NCBI RefSeq assembly: GCF_018623055.1 | Contig: NZ_CP076019.1 | Location: forward strand, 1,116,001 to 1,180,000 | Origin: Halorubrum sp. 2020YC2 | GTDB lineage: Archaea; Halobacteriota; Halobacteria; Halobacteriales; Haloferacaceae | Length of the DNA: 64,000 bases | Reading direction: 5' to 3' | Shown here: in pieces, positions 25,912-34,593 of the stretch | How the letters are laid out: each line of letters starts with the position of its first letter | How positions within the stretch are numbered: position 1 is the first letter of the stretch | The notes under the pieces: generated by a model | The model's database searches: none | Told to the model about the DNA's origin: nothing | What the model saw: the letters and a program-made list of their open reading frames with translations, nothing else | Made by a program: the position numbers and the translations under genes

Positions 25912-27837
25912 ATGAGTCAAGTCGACAAGCAACTCGATACGTTGAAATCGGAGATCGAGCAGGAGATTCCGAATGACATCACGGTCACCGATGTCAAATA
26001 CGAGGGCCCGGAGCTGGTCGTGTACACGCGCGACCCCAAGGAGTTCGCCGGCGACGGCGACCTGATCCGGCGGCTCGCCTCGAAGCTTCGCAAGCGGATC
26101 ACAGTCCGACCGGACCCGAGCGCGCTCTCGCCGCCGGCGCGCGCCGAAGACGAGGTCCGCGACGTGATCCCGGAGGAGGCCGGGGTGACCGACCTCGACT
26201 TCCACGAGGACACCGGCGAGGTCGTCATCGAGGCCGAGAAGCCCGGGATGGTGATCGGCCGCCGCGGCTCGACGCTGCGGGAGATCACTCAGGAGGTCGG
26301 CTGGACCCCCGAGGTCGTCCGCACGCCGCCGATAGAGTCCTCCACGGTCTCGAACGTCCGCGGGTTCCTGAAGAACGAGCGCGAGGAGCGCCGCGACATC
26401 CTCGAACGCGTCGGCCGACAGATCCACCGCGAGGAGATGTCCGACGACGAGTGGGTCCGGATCACGACGCTCGGCTGCTGCCGCGAGGTCGGCCGCGCGG
26501 CCTTCATCCTCTCGACGCCCGAGACCCGGATCCTCATCGACTGCGGCGACAAGCCCGGCGCGGAGGGCGAGGTGCCGTACCTCCAGGTGCCCGAGGCGCT
26601 CGGCGCGGGCGCGGCGACGCTCGACGCGGTCGTGTTGACCCACGCCCACCTCGACCACTCGGCGCTGGTCCCGCTCCTCTTCAAGTACGGCTACGACGGT
26701 CCCATCTACACGACGGAGCCGACCCGCGACCTGATGGGCCTGCTCACCCTCGACTACCTCGACGTCGCGGCGAAGGACGGGCGGACGCCCCCGTACGAGT
26801 CCGCGCAGGTCCGCGACGCGATCAAACACACCATCCCGCTGGAGTACGGCGACGTGACCGACGTGGCACCGGACGTGAAGCTCACGTTCCACAACGCGGG
26901 TCACATCCTCGGCAGCGCGGTCACCCACTTCCACATCGGTGACGGCCTCTACAACGTCGCGTTCTCGGGCGACATCCACTACGAGGACACCCGGCTGTTC
27001 AACGGCGCCGTCAACGACTTCCCGCGCGTCGAGACGCTCGTGTTGGAGTCCACCTACGGCGGCCGCAACGACTACCAGACCGACCAGGAGGACTCCGAGG
27101 AGGCGCTCGTGGAGGTCATCAACGAGACGTACGAGCAGGGCGGGAAGGTCGTCATCCCCGCGTTCGCCGTGGGGCGCTCCCAGGAGATCATGCTCGTCTT
27201 GGAGGAGGCGATGCGGAAGGGCGAAATCCCCGAGATGCCCGTCCACCTCGACGGGATGATATGGGAGGCGACCGCGATCCACACCACCTACCCCGAGTAC
27301 CTCCGCGACGACCTCCGCGACCGCATCTTCCACGAGGACGAGAACCCGTTCCTCGCGGACCAGTTCAACCACATCGACGCCGGAGAGGACGAGCGGCAGG
27401 AGGTCGCCGACGGCGACGAGTGCATCGTCATCTCCACCTCGGGGATGATCGAGGGCGGGCCGATCATGTCGTGGCTCCGCCACATCGGTCCCGACCCGGA
27501 CTCGAACCTCGTCTTCGTCGGGTACCAGGCGCAGGGGACGCTCGGCCGCCGGATCCAGAACGGCTGGGACGAGATCCCGGTCGACGGCTGGGGCGGCGGG
27601 AGCCGCGGCGACACGCTCACGCTGGAGATGGGCACCGAAGTCGTCGACGGCTTCTCCGGTCACGCCGACCGGCAGGGGTTAGAGAACTTCGTGAAGACGA
27701 TGAACCCGCGTCCGGAGAAGGTGCTCTGCGTCCACGGCGATGAGAGCTCCGTTCAGGACCTCTCGTCGTCGCTGTACCACGACTACAACATGCGGACGTT
27801 CGCGCCGAAGAACCTGGAGACGTTCCGGTTTAAATAA
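25912..27837 (+). CDS. beta-CASP ribonuclease aCPSF1
   Basis: 641 residues, the archaeal CPSF73-like enzyme that cleaves RNA 3' ends and acts in transcription termination. Residues 1-140 are KH-like RNA-binding domains (GMVIGRRGSTLREI carries GxxG). The metallo-beta-lactamase core begins near 180 with THAHLDHSALVP (HxHxDH) near 240, NAGHILGSAVTHFHIGD and VAFSGDIHYED. The beta-CASP insert includes IPAFAVGRSQEIMLVLEEA. The last motifs are ISTSGMIEGGP, GFSGHADRQGL and VLCVHGDESSV. It is normal in length. Confidence 0.96.
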   Translation: MSQVDKQLDTLKSEIEQEIPNDITVTDVKYEGPELVVYTRDPKEFAGDGDLIRRLASKLRKRITVRPDPSALSPPARAEDEVRDVIPEEAGVTDLDFHEDTGEVVIEAEKPGMVIGRRGSTLREITQEVGWTPEVVRTPPIESSTVSNVRGFLKNEREERRDILERVGRQIHREEMSDDEWVRITTLGCCREVGRAAFILSTPETRILIDCGDKPGAEGEVPYLQVPEALGAGAATLDAVVLTHAHLDHSALVPLLFKYGYDGPIYTTEPTRDLMGLLTLDYLDVAAKDGRTPPYESAQVRDAIKHTIPLEYGDVTDVAPDVKLTFHNAGHILGSAVTHFHIGDGLYNVAFSGDIHYEDTRLFNGAVNDFPRVETLVLESTYGGRNDYQTDQEDSEEALVEVINETYEQGGKVVIPAFAVGRSQEIMLVLEEAMRKGEIPEMPVHLDGMIWEATAIHTTYPEYLRDDLRDRIFHEDENPFLADQFNHIDAGEDERQEVADGDECIVISTSGMIEGGPIMSWLRHIGPDPDSNLVFVGYQAQGTLGRRIQNGWDEIPVDGWGGGSRGDTLTLEMGTEVVDGFSGHADRQGLENFVKTMNPRPEKVLCVHGDESSVQDLSSSLYHDYNMRTFAPKNLETFRFK

Positions 27838-27963
27838 GCGACCGATTCGGTGAGGCCGTTCGGGTATCTGTCGTTGTCGGCGCGGTGACTGACGCTTGGG
27901 GGTCAACTGTTCGCCCATCAATCGTTGGTGGTAGGGAGACGATCGCTCAAGCCCCGGCCGCTC

Positions 27964-28134
27964 GCTTATAAGTAGTTGTCACCGAACCACCAGCGAACGC
28001 TTCCGACGTCACAGTCGCTTGTTTATAAATAATCGATACGGGAGTGACGGAATCCCCTTCCAACTCTCCGATTGATCGCTTATAAATAGTTGACAGCGGA
28101 TCGACGGCGAACACCGCCAAAGCCCCACCCGGGA
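27964..28134. repeat. three 57-bp units, each headed by a TTATAA box
   Basis: TTATAA boxes start at 27966, 28023 and 28080, exactly 57 bp apart. Units 1 and 3 share GCTTATAAGTAGTTG versus GCTTATAAATAGTTG and a later CGAACxC segment; unit 2 shares the box but little else. They form the distal end of repeat element A. On the minus strand the sequence before each box is TGTCAACTA-like, as at the distal end of element B. Confidence 0.65.
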
Positions 28135-28622
28135 GGCGGACGCACGCTCGCTGTCGCCCGAAAATCGGAGAGTTTCGGGATGACGAGAGAGCTTCGCTCT
28201 CTCGAACCACGCTCCTCAGTCGCCCACTTCGTTTGCTCCCTCCGGTGCTTGCGTCGTCATCAGAACGCGAAGCGTTCTGATTGGCTCACGAGAGCTCCGC
28301 TCTCGTGAACGCCTGCGTCCGCCTCCCGGCTGCCCCTTCGAGTCCCGCACCTCCGGAAGACGGTCCTGCTCGCTCACTACGTTCGCTGCGCGGGCTGCGA
28401 CTTCCGTGCTCCCGCTCGCTTCGTCGCCGGCGCGCAGCGCCGGCTGCTAGAGGGACCGAAGGTCCCTCCCCGCTCGCGGGAACGCACAGCAACCGCGCCT
28501 CACGCCTCCCCAACCTCGCGGTTCGCGCTCTTCGAGCGCTCACCGCGTCCCTCGCACGCGCTCCTCGCGGCCGCCTTCGGCGGCCACTCGGAGGCGCGCG
28601 TCACCGCCGCGTCTATTTATAA
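28099..28622 (-). mobile_element. hairpin-rich dispersed repeat, copy A (candidate structured RNA or non-autonomous element)
   Basis: The whole convergent gap 27838-28643 lacks a supportable gene. Read on the minus strand: TTATAAAT box (28615-28622), 20 nt, then a 97-nt core (28594 down to 28498), an extra 128 nt or so absent from copy B, module 2 (28330-28346), several hairpins, and module 3 (28099-28126). Modules 1-3 recur in the same order in copy B at 62401-62736. Many perfect stems of 6-9 bp close 3-nt loops (for example GAGGGACC/GGTCCCTC, CAGAACGC/GCGTTCTG, CACGAGAGC/GCTCTCGTG). Open frames here are arginine-rich, with no protein family, and are rejected. Confidence 0.6.
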
Positions 28623-28643
28623 GAGATCGGCGTTCGCTCCCCT

Positions 28644-30242
28644 TCAGTCGTCGACTTTCCCGTCCCGTTGATCCCGCTCCCGAGCCTCCGGGTTTCGCTC
28701 GGCGGGGTCGCCGTGCCCGCCGCCGCCCGGCGTCCGAATCGAGACCGTCGTGCCGGCCGCGACGTCGACGGACGCCTTCGCCGGGACCGCCTCGCCGTCG
28801 ATCAGGTTCTCCCCGAGCGCGCCGTCCTCGCCGCCGTCGAGCCCGCGCGGCGCGGTCCGGCGGCGCTCGGTCAGCAGCGAGACGGTCGCGTCCGTCTCGA
28901 CCGTGACGGCCCGTTCGATCCCCAGTCCGCCGCGGTGGCGACCGTCGCCGCCGCTCCCGGGACGCAGCGCGTAGCGCTCGACGCGGAGCGGGTACGCGGT
29001 CTCTAACGCCTCGACCGGCGTGTTGAGCGTGTTCGTCATCCCGACCTGAACGCCGTCCATCCCGTCTTTGGTCGGCCGACCGCCGAACCCGCCGGCGATC
29101 GTCTCGTAGTAGGTGAACTCGCCGCCGCGGTCACCGATTATGAGGTTGTTCATCGTCCCCTGACCGCCGGCGGGAACGGCCTCCGGCACCGCCTCCGCGA
29201 GCGCTTCCAGCGTCACGTCGGTGACGCGCTGGCTCGTCTCGACGTTCCCGCCGACGACCGCGGCTGGGGGGCGGGGGTCGAGCAGCGACCCCTCCGGCGC
29301 GGAGACGGAGACCGGCTCGTAGCAGCCGTGGTTCGGGGGTATCTCCGGGTCGGTGACCGCGCGGACGACGAAGTACACCGCGCTCTTCGCGACCGAGAAC
29401 GGGGCGTTCAGGTTGCCGTCCACCTGATCGGCCGTGCCGGCGAAGTCGACGTCGATCGCGGCGCCGTCGACGGTGACGGTCACCTCGACCGGGACGTCCG
29501 CATCCGTCACGCCGTCGCCTTCGAGCACGTCTCGCGCGCGGTAGGTGCCGTCCGGGAGCTCCCGGATCTCGCGTTCGACGCGCTCGCGCGAGTAGTCGAC
29601 GACGGCGTCGAACGCGTCGAGGAGCGTCTCGCCGTGCTCGTCGAGCAGCTCTCCGACCCGTTCCTCGGCGCGCGCGTTTGCGGCGCGCTGCGCGCGGAGG
29701 TCCGCCTCGCGCTCCTCGGGCGTCCGGACGTTGGCGAGGATGAGGTCGCGGACCGCCTCGTTCGGCTCGCCGCCGTCGACGAGCCGGACCGCCGGGAGCC
29801 GCAGGCCCTCCTCGTATATCTCGCGCGCGCCGGGCGGCATGCTCCCCGGCGCGCTGCCGCCCACGTCGGCGTGGTGCGCGCGCGACACCGCGTACCCGAC
29901 GACCTCGCCGTCGGGCGCGACCGGCGAGACCAGCGTGACGTCCGGGAGGTGCGTCCCCCCGGCGAACGGGTCGTTGACGACGAACACGTCGCCCGGCTTC
30001 GGGTCCTTCTCGAGGACGACCTCGACCGCGTCGGGCATCGCGCCGAGGTGGACCGGGATGTGTTCGGCCTGCGCGATCAGCCGCCCCTCGGCGTCGAAAA
30101 GCGCCGTCGAGCAGTCCTGCCGCTCCTTGATGTTCGGCGAGTACGCGCCGCGGATCAACACGTGACCCATCTCGGCGGCCACGCTCTCGAGCTGGTTCCG
30201 GAGGATCTCCAGCGAGACCGGGTCGAGGTCCGGGTCGCTCAC
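28644..30242 (-). CDS. hyuB: hydantoinase B/oxoprolinase family protein
   Basis: 532 residues. DPVSLEILRNQLESVAAEMG, RQDCSTALFDAEGRLIAQAEHIPVHLGAM and FVVNDPFAGGTHLPD are hallmark HyuB blocks, and the C-terminal GGGGHGDPAERNPEA is also typical. With HyuA it makes an ATP-dependent amidohydrolase or carboxylase (N-methylhydantoinase, 5-oxoprolinase or acetone carboxylase types). GTG 30242 overlaps the hyuA stop as GTGA, so the pair is coupled. The substrate is unknown. Its 3' end borders repeat element A. Confidence 0.92.
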   Translation of the reverse strand: MSDPDLDPVSLEILRNQLESVAAEMGHVLIRGAYSPNIKERQDCSTALFDAEGRLIAQAEHIPVHLGAMPDAVEVVLEKDPKPGDVFVVNDPFAGGTHLPDVTLVSPVAPDGEVVGYAVSRAHHADVGGSAPGSMPPGAREIYEEGLRLPAVRLVDGGEPNEAVRDLILANVRTPEEREADLRAQRAANARAEERVGELLDEHGETLLDAFDAVVDYSRERVEREIRELPDGTYRARDVLEGDGVTDADVPVEVTVTVDGAAIDVDFAGTADQVDGNLNAPFSVAKSAVYFVVRAVTDPEIPPNHGCYEPVSVSAPEGSLLDPRPPAAVVGGNVETSQRVTDVTLEALAEAVPEAVPAGGQGTMNNLIIGDRGGEFTYYETIAGGFGGRPTKDGMDGVQVGMTNTLNTPVEALETAYPLRVERYALRPGSGGDGRHRGGLGIERAVTVETDATVSLLTERRRTAPRGLDGGEDGALGENLIDGEAVPAKASVDVAAGTTVSIRTPGGGGHGDPAERNPEARERDQRDGKVDD

Positions 30243-32269
30243 GCGTCGCTCACCTCCGCGACCAGCGCGCCGTCGCCGCGCAGCCGCACGCCCCACGACG
30301 GCGGGACGACGACGGTGCTCTCCGCGCCCTCGATCACGACCGGACCTTCGACGGCCTCGCCGGCGGGGAACCGCTCCCGGTCGTAGACGGGGGTCTCGCG
30401 GGTTCCCTCCGGGAAGGCCGCTTCGCGGGTGGTTCGCGGCTCGGCGCCGCTCCCCCCGACGGACTCGATCGCCGGCGCGCTCCGGGGAACCGTCGCCGTC
30501 GCGCGGCAGTTCACCAGTTCGACCGGCTCGTCCGCCCGGTAGCCGTACGCCGACTCGTGGGCCGCCGCGAACCGCTCGCCGGCCGCCGCCGGGTCGAACG
30601 GGCGCTCGACGTCGACGGTTAGCTCGAAGCTCTGGCCGGCGTACCGCAGGTCCGCGGCGTACTCCAGCCGCGCCGCGTCCGGGTCGCTGACCTCTGCCAG
30701 CAGCCGGTCAGTCAGGTCGCCGTAGACGGCGTCGACCGCGTCGGGATCGGCCTCCGCGAGCCGTCCCTGTCGCGTCCGTACCGCGTCCCGCGTCTCGTCG
30801 GCCGCGAGCAGGCCGTACGCCGAGAGGACGCCGGAGGCGTGCGGGACGACGACGCGCCCGACGTCCAGCCCGTCCGCGATCTGGACCGCGTGCATCGGCC
30901 CCGCGCCGCCGAACGCGACGAGACCGAACTCCCGCGGGTCGTGGCCGCGCTCGACGGTGACCGAGCGGATCGCGCGCGTCATGTCGGCGTTCGCGACGCG
31001 GTGGACGCCGAGCGCGGCCGCGACGGGACCGTCCATCCCCGCCTCGTCCGCGAGGGCCGCGAGCGCGTCGCGCGCGGCCGCCGCGTCGAGCGACAGGCCG
31101 CCGCCGAGGCTGGTGTCCGCCCCGACGTACCCCAACACGAGGTTCGCGTCCGTGACGGTCGGCTCCGTGCCGCCCTTGCCGTAACAGGCGGGACCGGGGT
31201 CGGCGCCGGCGGAGCGCGGCCCGATCCGGAGCGCGCCGCCGGCGTCGACCCACGCGATCGACCCCCCGCCGGCGCCCACGGTCTCGACGTCGACCATCGG
31301 CGTCCCGATCGGTCGGCCGGCGATCACCGACTCCGTCGTCCGCTCGACCGCACCGTCGCGGACGAGGCTCACGTCGCTGGAGGTGCCGCCCATGTCGAAG
31401 GTGATCAGCCCCTCGCGGTCGGCGTCGGTCGCCGCCGCGCTCGCGCCCACGACCCCAGCCGCGGGGCCCGAGAGGACGGTCGTCACCGCGTTCCGTCTGA
31501 CCGTGTCGGCGTCGGTGACGCCGCCGTTGGCCTGCATAATCTGCGGCCGCGGGAGACCGCGGTCCCGCGCGCGCTCGGTGAGGCGACCGACGTAGCCGTC
31601 GATCGCCGGGCGCACGTACGCGTCGACGGCCGTCGTCGAGGTGCGCTCGTACTCGCGGAACTCCGGGAGCACCTCGTGGGAGGCCGACACCGGGACGTCG
31701 AGGCCGTCTCGCAGGGCGTCCGCGACGCGGCGCTCGTTCTCGGGGTGCGCGTAGGCGTGGAGGAGGGAGACCGCGACGGACTCGACGTCCGCGTCGCGGA
31801 GGGCGGCGACGAGCGCTTCGAGGTCCCCGTCGTCGACCGGCCGCTCGACCCCGTCGACGGTCGCGCGCTCGGCCACCTCGAACCGGCGGCGCCTCGGAAC
31901 GAGCGGCGACGGTTTCTTCGCGTCGAGGTCGTACAGCGACGGGCGGGTCTGGCGGCCGATCTCTAACACGTCGCGGAACCCCGCCGTCGTCACGAGGGCG
32001 GTCCGCGCGCCGTCGTTCTCCAGTAGCGCGTTGACCGAGACGGTCATGGCGTGCGAGAAGTCGGTCACGCTCTCGGGGTCGATCCCGGCCGCCTCGCAGG
32101 CCTTCTCGACGCCGGCAACGACCCCGTCGCTCTGGTCGGCGGTGCTGGGGACCTTCGCGGTGACGAGGTCGCCGCCTACGGAGAGCGCCACGTCGGTGAA
32201 CGTCCCCCCGACGTCGACGCCGATCGCTCGCTCCTCCGGCGTTCGCTCCCCCGGCGTTCGACCGCTCAT
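30239..32269 (-). CDS. hyuA: hydantoinase A/oxoprolinase family protein
   Basis: 676 residues. IGVDVGGTFTDVAL is the phosphate-1 loop of the ASKHA fold, followed by FSHAMTVSVNALLE, LITFDMGGTSSDVSLV (second ATP motif) and GGAGPMHAVQIAD. It is the ATP-binding partner of HyuB. The three family activities cannot be separated by motif here; the lack of a third small subunit argues against acetone carboxylase. Its upstream region contains a perfect 19-bp inverted repeat shared with a divergent gene. Confidence 0.93.
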   Translation of the reverse strand: MSGRTPGERTPEERAIGVDVGGTFTDVALSVGGDLVTAKVPSTADQSDGVVAGVEKACEAAGIDPESVTDFSHAMTVSVNALLENDGARTALVTTAGFRDVLEIGRQTRPSLYDLDAKKPSPLVPRRRRFEVAERATVDGVERPVDDGDLEALVAALRDADVESVAVSLLHAYAHPENERRVADALRDGLDVPVSASHEVLPEFREYERTSTTAVDAYVRPAIDGYVGRLTERARDRGLPRPQIMQANGGVTDADTVRRNAVTTVLSGPAAGVVGASAAATDADREGLITFDMGGTSSDVSLVRDGAVERTTESVIAGRPIGTPMVDVETVGAGGGSIAWVDAGGALRIGPRSAGADPGPACYGKGGTEPTVTDANLVLGYVGADTSLGGGLSLDAAAARDALAALADEAGMDGPVAAALGVHRVANADMTRAIRSVTVERGHDPREFGLVAFGGAGPMHAVQIADGLDVGRVVVPHASGVLSAYGLLAADETRDAVRTRQGRLAEADPDAVDAVYGDLTDRLLAEVSDPDAARLEYAADLRYAGQSFELTVDVERPFDPAAAGERFAAAHESAYGYRADEPVELVNCRATATVPRSAPAIESVGGSGAEPRTTREAAFPEGTRETPVYDRERFPAGEAVEGPVVIEGAESTVVVPPSWGVRLRGDGALVAEVSDA

Positions 32270-32341
32270 CTACGACACCCCCGCGGCGTCGCGGGGGCTC
32301 CGGACGCCGAGGGAGGCGGTGTCTCGGTCGCGTGACATGGA

Positions 32342-32392
32342 GGCCCTCGTTACCGGACGGACTTAAGACCGACCCGTCCGGTAACGAGGGCC
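32342..32392. promoter_or_regulatory. perfect 19-bp inverted repeat between hyuA and a divergent gene
   Basis: Arms GGCCCTCGTTACCGGACGG (32342-32360) and its exact complement (32374-32392) flank a 13-nt spacer containing CTTAAG, a TATA-like core. The site lies 73 nt before hyuA and about 150 nt before the divergent membrane protein. A shorter hairpin (CCCCCGCG/CGCGGGGG, near 32279-32298) is in the hyuA leader. A dimeric repressor or bidirectional promoter site is inferred. Confidence 0.55.
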
Positions 32393-32543
32393 CCCACCGG
32401 CCGCCAGCCGACGGCCGAGCCCCTCGTTCCTGCGGCGCGAGGAGACCGCGAACATCTTCGGGGACAGCGGGAGGGTCCGGGCGACCGGTACTCCGGATAT
32501 GGGAGCAGTTCCGGGCGGTATCGACGCGGCTCGGGGACCGCCG

Positions 32544-34004
32544 ATGACGGTCCCGCTTCGGCACTTCCTCGTCGGACTGGGCCTCCTCGGCGCCGCCCTG
32601 CTCGTCGGGGTCGGCCTGACCGTCGACGCGGTGCCGGGGCTCGGCGGACTCGTCCACGTCCACCTGTTGTTAGTCGGCTGGGTGTGCGTGACGATAATGG
32701 GCGCGATGACGCAGTTCGTCCCGGTGTGGTCGGGGACGACGCTTCACTCCCGGCGGCTCGCGAGCGCCCAGTTCGCCTTCGTCGTCGCCGGGCTGATCGG
32801 GTTCGCGGTCGCGCTCGCGCTGGGGCGGCTCGCTTGGCTCGCCGGGTTCGGCGCCCTGATGCTCGCCGGCTTCTGGACGTTCGTCTACAACGTCGGGCGG
32901 ACGCTCGCGACGGTCGAGGGGTTCGACGTGACCGAGCGCCACTTCGCCGTCGCGCTCGCGTTCTTCGTCGTCCTGACCGGTCTCGGCGTCCTGCTCGCGG
33001 CGGACCTCGGCTCCGGGTTCCTCGCGGGGCTCGGGGTCTCGCACGCGGGCGTCCGCGGCGCTCACGTCACCCTCGCCGTCTTCGGCGCGGTGCTCACGAC
33101 GATATACGGGGCGCTGTACCAGCTCGGAACGATGTTCACGCAGACGGAGCTTCACGGGATCGACCACCGGCTCCGCGCGGTCGAGGAGGTCGGCCACCCC
33201 GTCGGCGTCGTCGCGCTCGCGGCCGGGCGACTGGTCGGGTCCGCGGCGCTCGCGCGCGGCGGCGCAGTCTTGGTCCTGCTCGCCGCGCTGGCGTTCGCCG
33301 CCGTCCTCGCCCGCCGACTCTTCGAGATGCGCGTCGAGCGCACGCCGATGCACACCCGGTACGCCGTCGTCGCGCTCGCGCTCGTCGCGTGGGTCGCGAC
33401 CGCGGCGCCAGCGTGGCTGCGGTCGCCCGCGGCGCCCGAACGCGTCCTCGGCGGACCCGGGAGCGCGCCGCTGCTGCTGCTCGGCGTGATCGGGTTCGTC
33501 GTCCTCGGGACGCTGTACCACGTCGTCCCCTTCGTCGTCTGGGTCGAGCGGTACAGCGACCGGATCGGCTTCGAGGCGGTGCCGATGGTCGACGACCTCT
33601 ACGACGACCGGCTCGCGGCCGCCGACGGGGGCCTGCTGTTCCTCGGAACGGCGCTGCTGGTCGGTTCCGACCTCGCCGCCGGCGCGACGGGAGCGACGCT
33701 CACGGGCGGATTACCGGGAACGACGCTCGCCGGGGCGTCGCTGGTGACGCTCGGCGTCGCCGTCTTCGCGACCAACGCGGTCTCGGTGATCCGCCGGCAC
33801 AGCCCGGGCACGCTGACCCGGGTCGCACTCGGGCGGTTCGCCCCGCGGCTGGCGGTCGGCGGCGCGGACGCGGACGACGCGGGCGACGACAGCGCGGACG
33901 CGGGCGACGGCGGCGATGTGGGGGCGGGCAACGGCCGCGACGTGGGCGGCGGGGGCGACGCGGGCGGCGACGGCCCGGCCGACGAACCGGCACCGACGGA
34001 GTGA
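32544..34004 (+). CDS. polytopic membrane protein resembling heme-copper oxidase subunit I/NnrS-type proteins
   Basis: About 486 residues with roughly 12 hydrophobic segments and an acidic Gly/Asp tail. LVHVHLLLVGWVCVTIMGAM, GAHVTLAVFGAVLTTIYGALYQ and LGTLYHVVPFVVWVERY hold histidines at positions reminiscent of heme-binding membrane proteins. No full oxidase signature (copper ligands, proton channels) is seen, so enzymatic oxidase activity is not claimed. ATG 32544 sits just before the first helix; ATG 32499 is an in-frame alternative. It may bind heme or serve nitrogen-oxide metabolism, but this is unsure. Confidence 0.55.
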   Translation: MTVPLRHFLVGLGLLGAALLVGVGLTVDAVPGLGGLVHVHLLLVGWVCVTIMGAMTQFVPVWSGTTLHSRRLASAQFAFVVAGLIGFAVALALGRLAWLAGFGALMLAGFWTFVYNVGRTLATVEGFDVTERHFAVALAFFVVLTGLGVLLAADLGSGFLAGLGVSHAGVRGAHVTLAVFGAVLTTIYGALYQLGTMFTQTELHGIDHRLRAVEEVGHPVGVVALAAGRLVGSAALARGGAVLVLLAALAFAAVLARRLFEMRVERTPMHTRYAVVALALVAWVATAAPAWLRSPAAPERVLGGPGSAPLLLLGVIGFVVLGTLYHVVPFVVWVERYSDRIGFEAVPMVDDLYDDRLAAADGGLLFLGTALLVGSDLAAGATGATLTGGLPGTTLAGASLVTLGVAVFATNAVSVIRRHSPGTLTRVALGRFAPRLAVGGADADDAGDDSADAGDGGDVGAGNGRDVGGGGDAGGDGPADEPAPTE

Positions 34005-34055
34005 ACGACGAAGCGGGTTCAAACCAGCACCGAAGACGATCCGGGACGCGCGATC

Positions 34056-34489
34056 ATGAACTCAGTCTCCCTCTCACGAGCGATCGATACACCGCCGGAG
34101 GTCGTTCGCGACGCGATGGACGACCTCGGTGCGTTCGTCCGCTCCTCGGGGTTCGACGAGGTCGCGGTCGACGGGGAGACGGTCCGCGTCGCGGACGAGG
34201 TCGGCGTCGCGTCCGTCGAACTGACGCTGGACCTCGTCGACGACCCGGACGCCGACCTCGCCTGCGAGCAGCGCGAGGGGATATTCGAGTCGATGCGGAC
34301 GGAGTACGTCGTGGCGCCGACCGACTGGGGGGCGAGGTGACCGCGACGACGGCGTTCGCGCTCGACGTGGCCGTGATCGGCGACTTCCTCGACGCCACCG
34401 TGATCGAGCGACAGCGCCGGGCGGAGCTGTCCGCGCAGTTCGACTGGCTCGAAGCTCATTGTGCGGGACCGCCGGCCGACGGCGGGTGA
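34056..34489 (+). pseudogene. SRPBCC-family protein, broken by a one-base frameshift
   Basis: The first part reads MNSVSLSRAIDTPPEVVRDA up to YVVAPTDWGAR and stops at 34338. The next frame then reads EVTATTAFALDVAVIGDFLD and continues to 34489. In the START/SRPBCC fold these two are one protein of about 144 residues. The break lies at a run of six G (34327-34332); one added G gives TDWGGEVTATT and joins them. The C-terminal helix, RRAELSAQFDWLEAHC, is intact. SRPBCC proteins bind lipids or hydrophobic ligands. A homopolymer error is the simplest explanation. Confidence 0.8.
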
Positions 34490-34561
34490 TCACGGCGGCC
34501 GACGACGGGTGATCACGGCGGCCGACGGCGAGCGAGCGTGGCGAGGACCGCGGCGAGGGCA

Positions 34562-34570
34562 GTACTTAAG
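34562..34570 (+). promoter_or_regulatory. TATA box of mgsA
   Basis: TACTTAAGC lies about 28 nt before the mgsA ATG at 34594, the expected distance for a leaderless transcript. Two near-identical GTGATCACGGCGGCCGACG segments precede it (near 34487-34522), a local duplication. Confidence 0.5.
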
Positions 34571-34593
34571 CGACGCCGCGGCGACCGCCACGT

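Noticed and set aside
27964-28134. 57-bp periodic units as a CRISPR array
   Set aside because: Only a short box is shared, there are three units, no spacer/repeat contrast and no cas genes.
28286-28622. Arg-rich open frames of 85-113 codons inside repeat copy A
   Set aside because: The frames exist on both strands over hairpins, the residues are Arg/Ala/Leu/Pro-biased, and equivalents in copy B are not in matching frames with synonymous changes.
32544-34004. Calling the 12-helix protein a terminal oxidase
   Set aside because: Copper-site and proton-channel motifs are not seen; only scattered histidines fit.
34348-34489. A separate short gene after the SRPBCC stop
   Set aside because: It is the frameshifted C-terminal part of the same SRPBCC protein.
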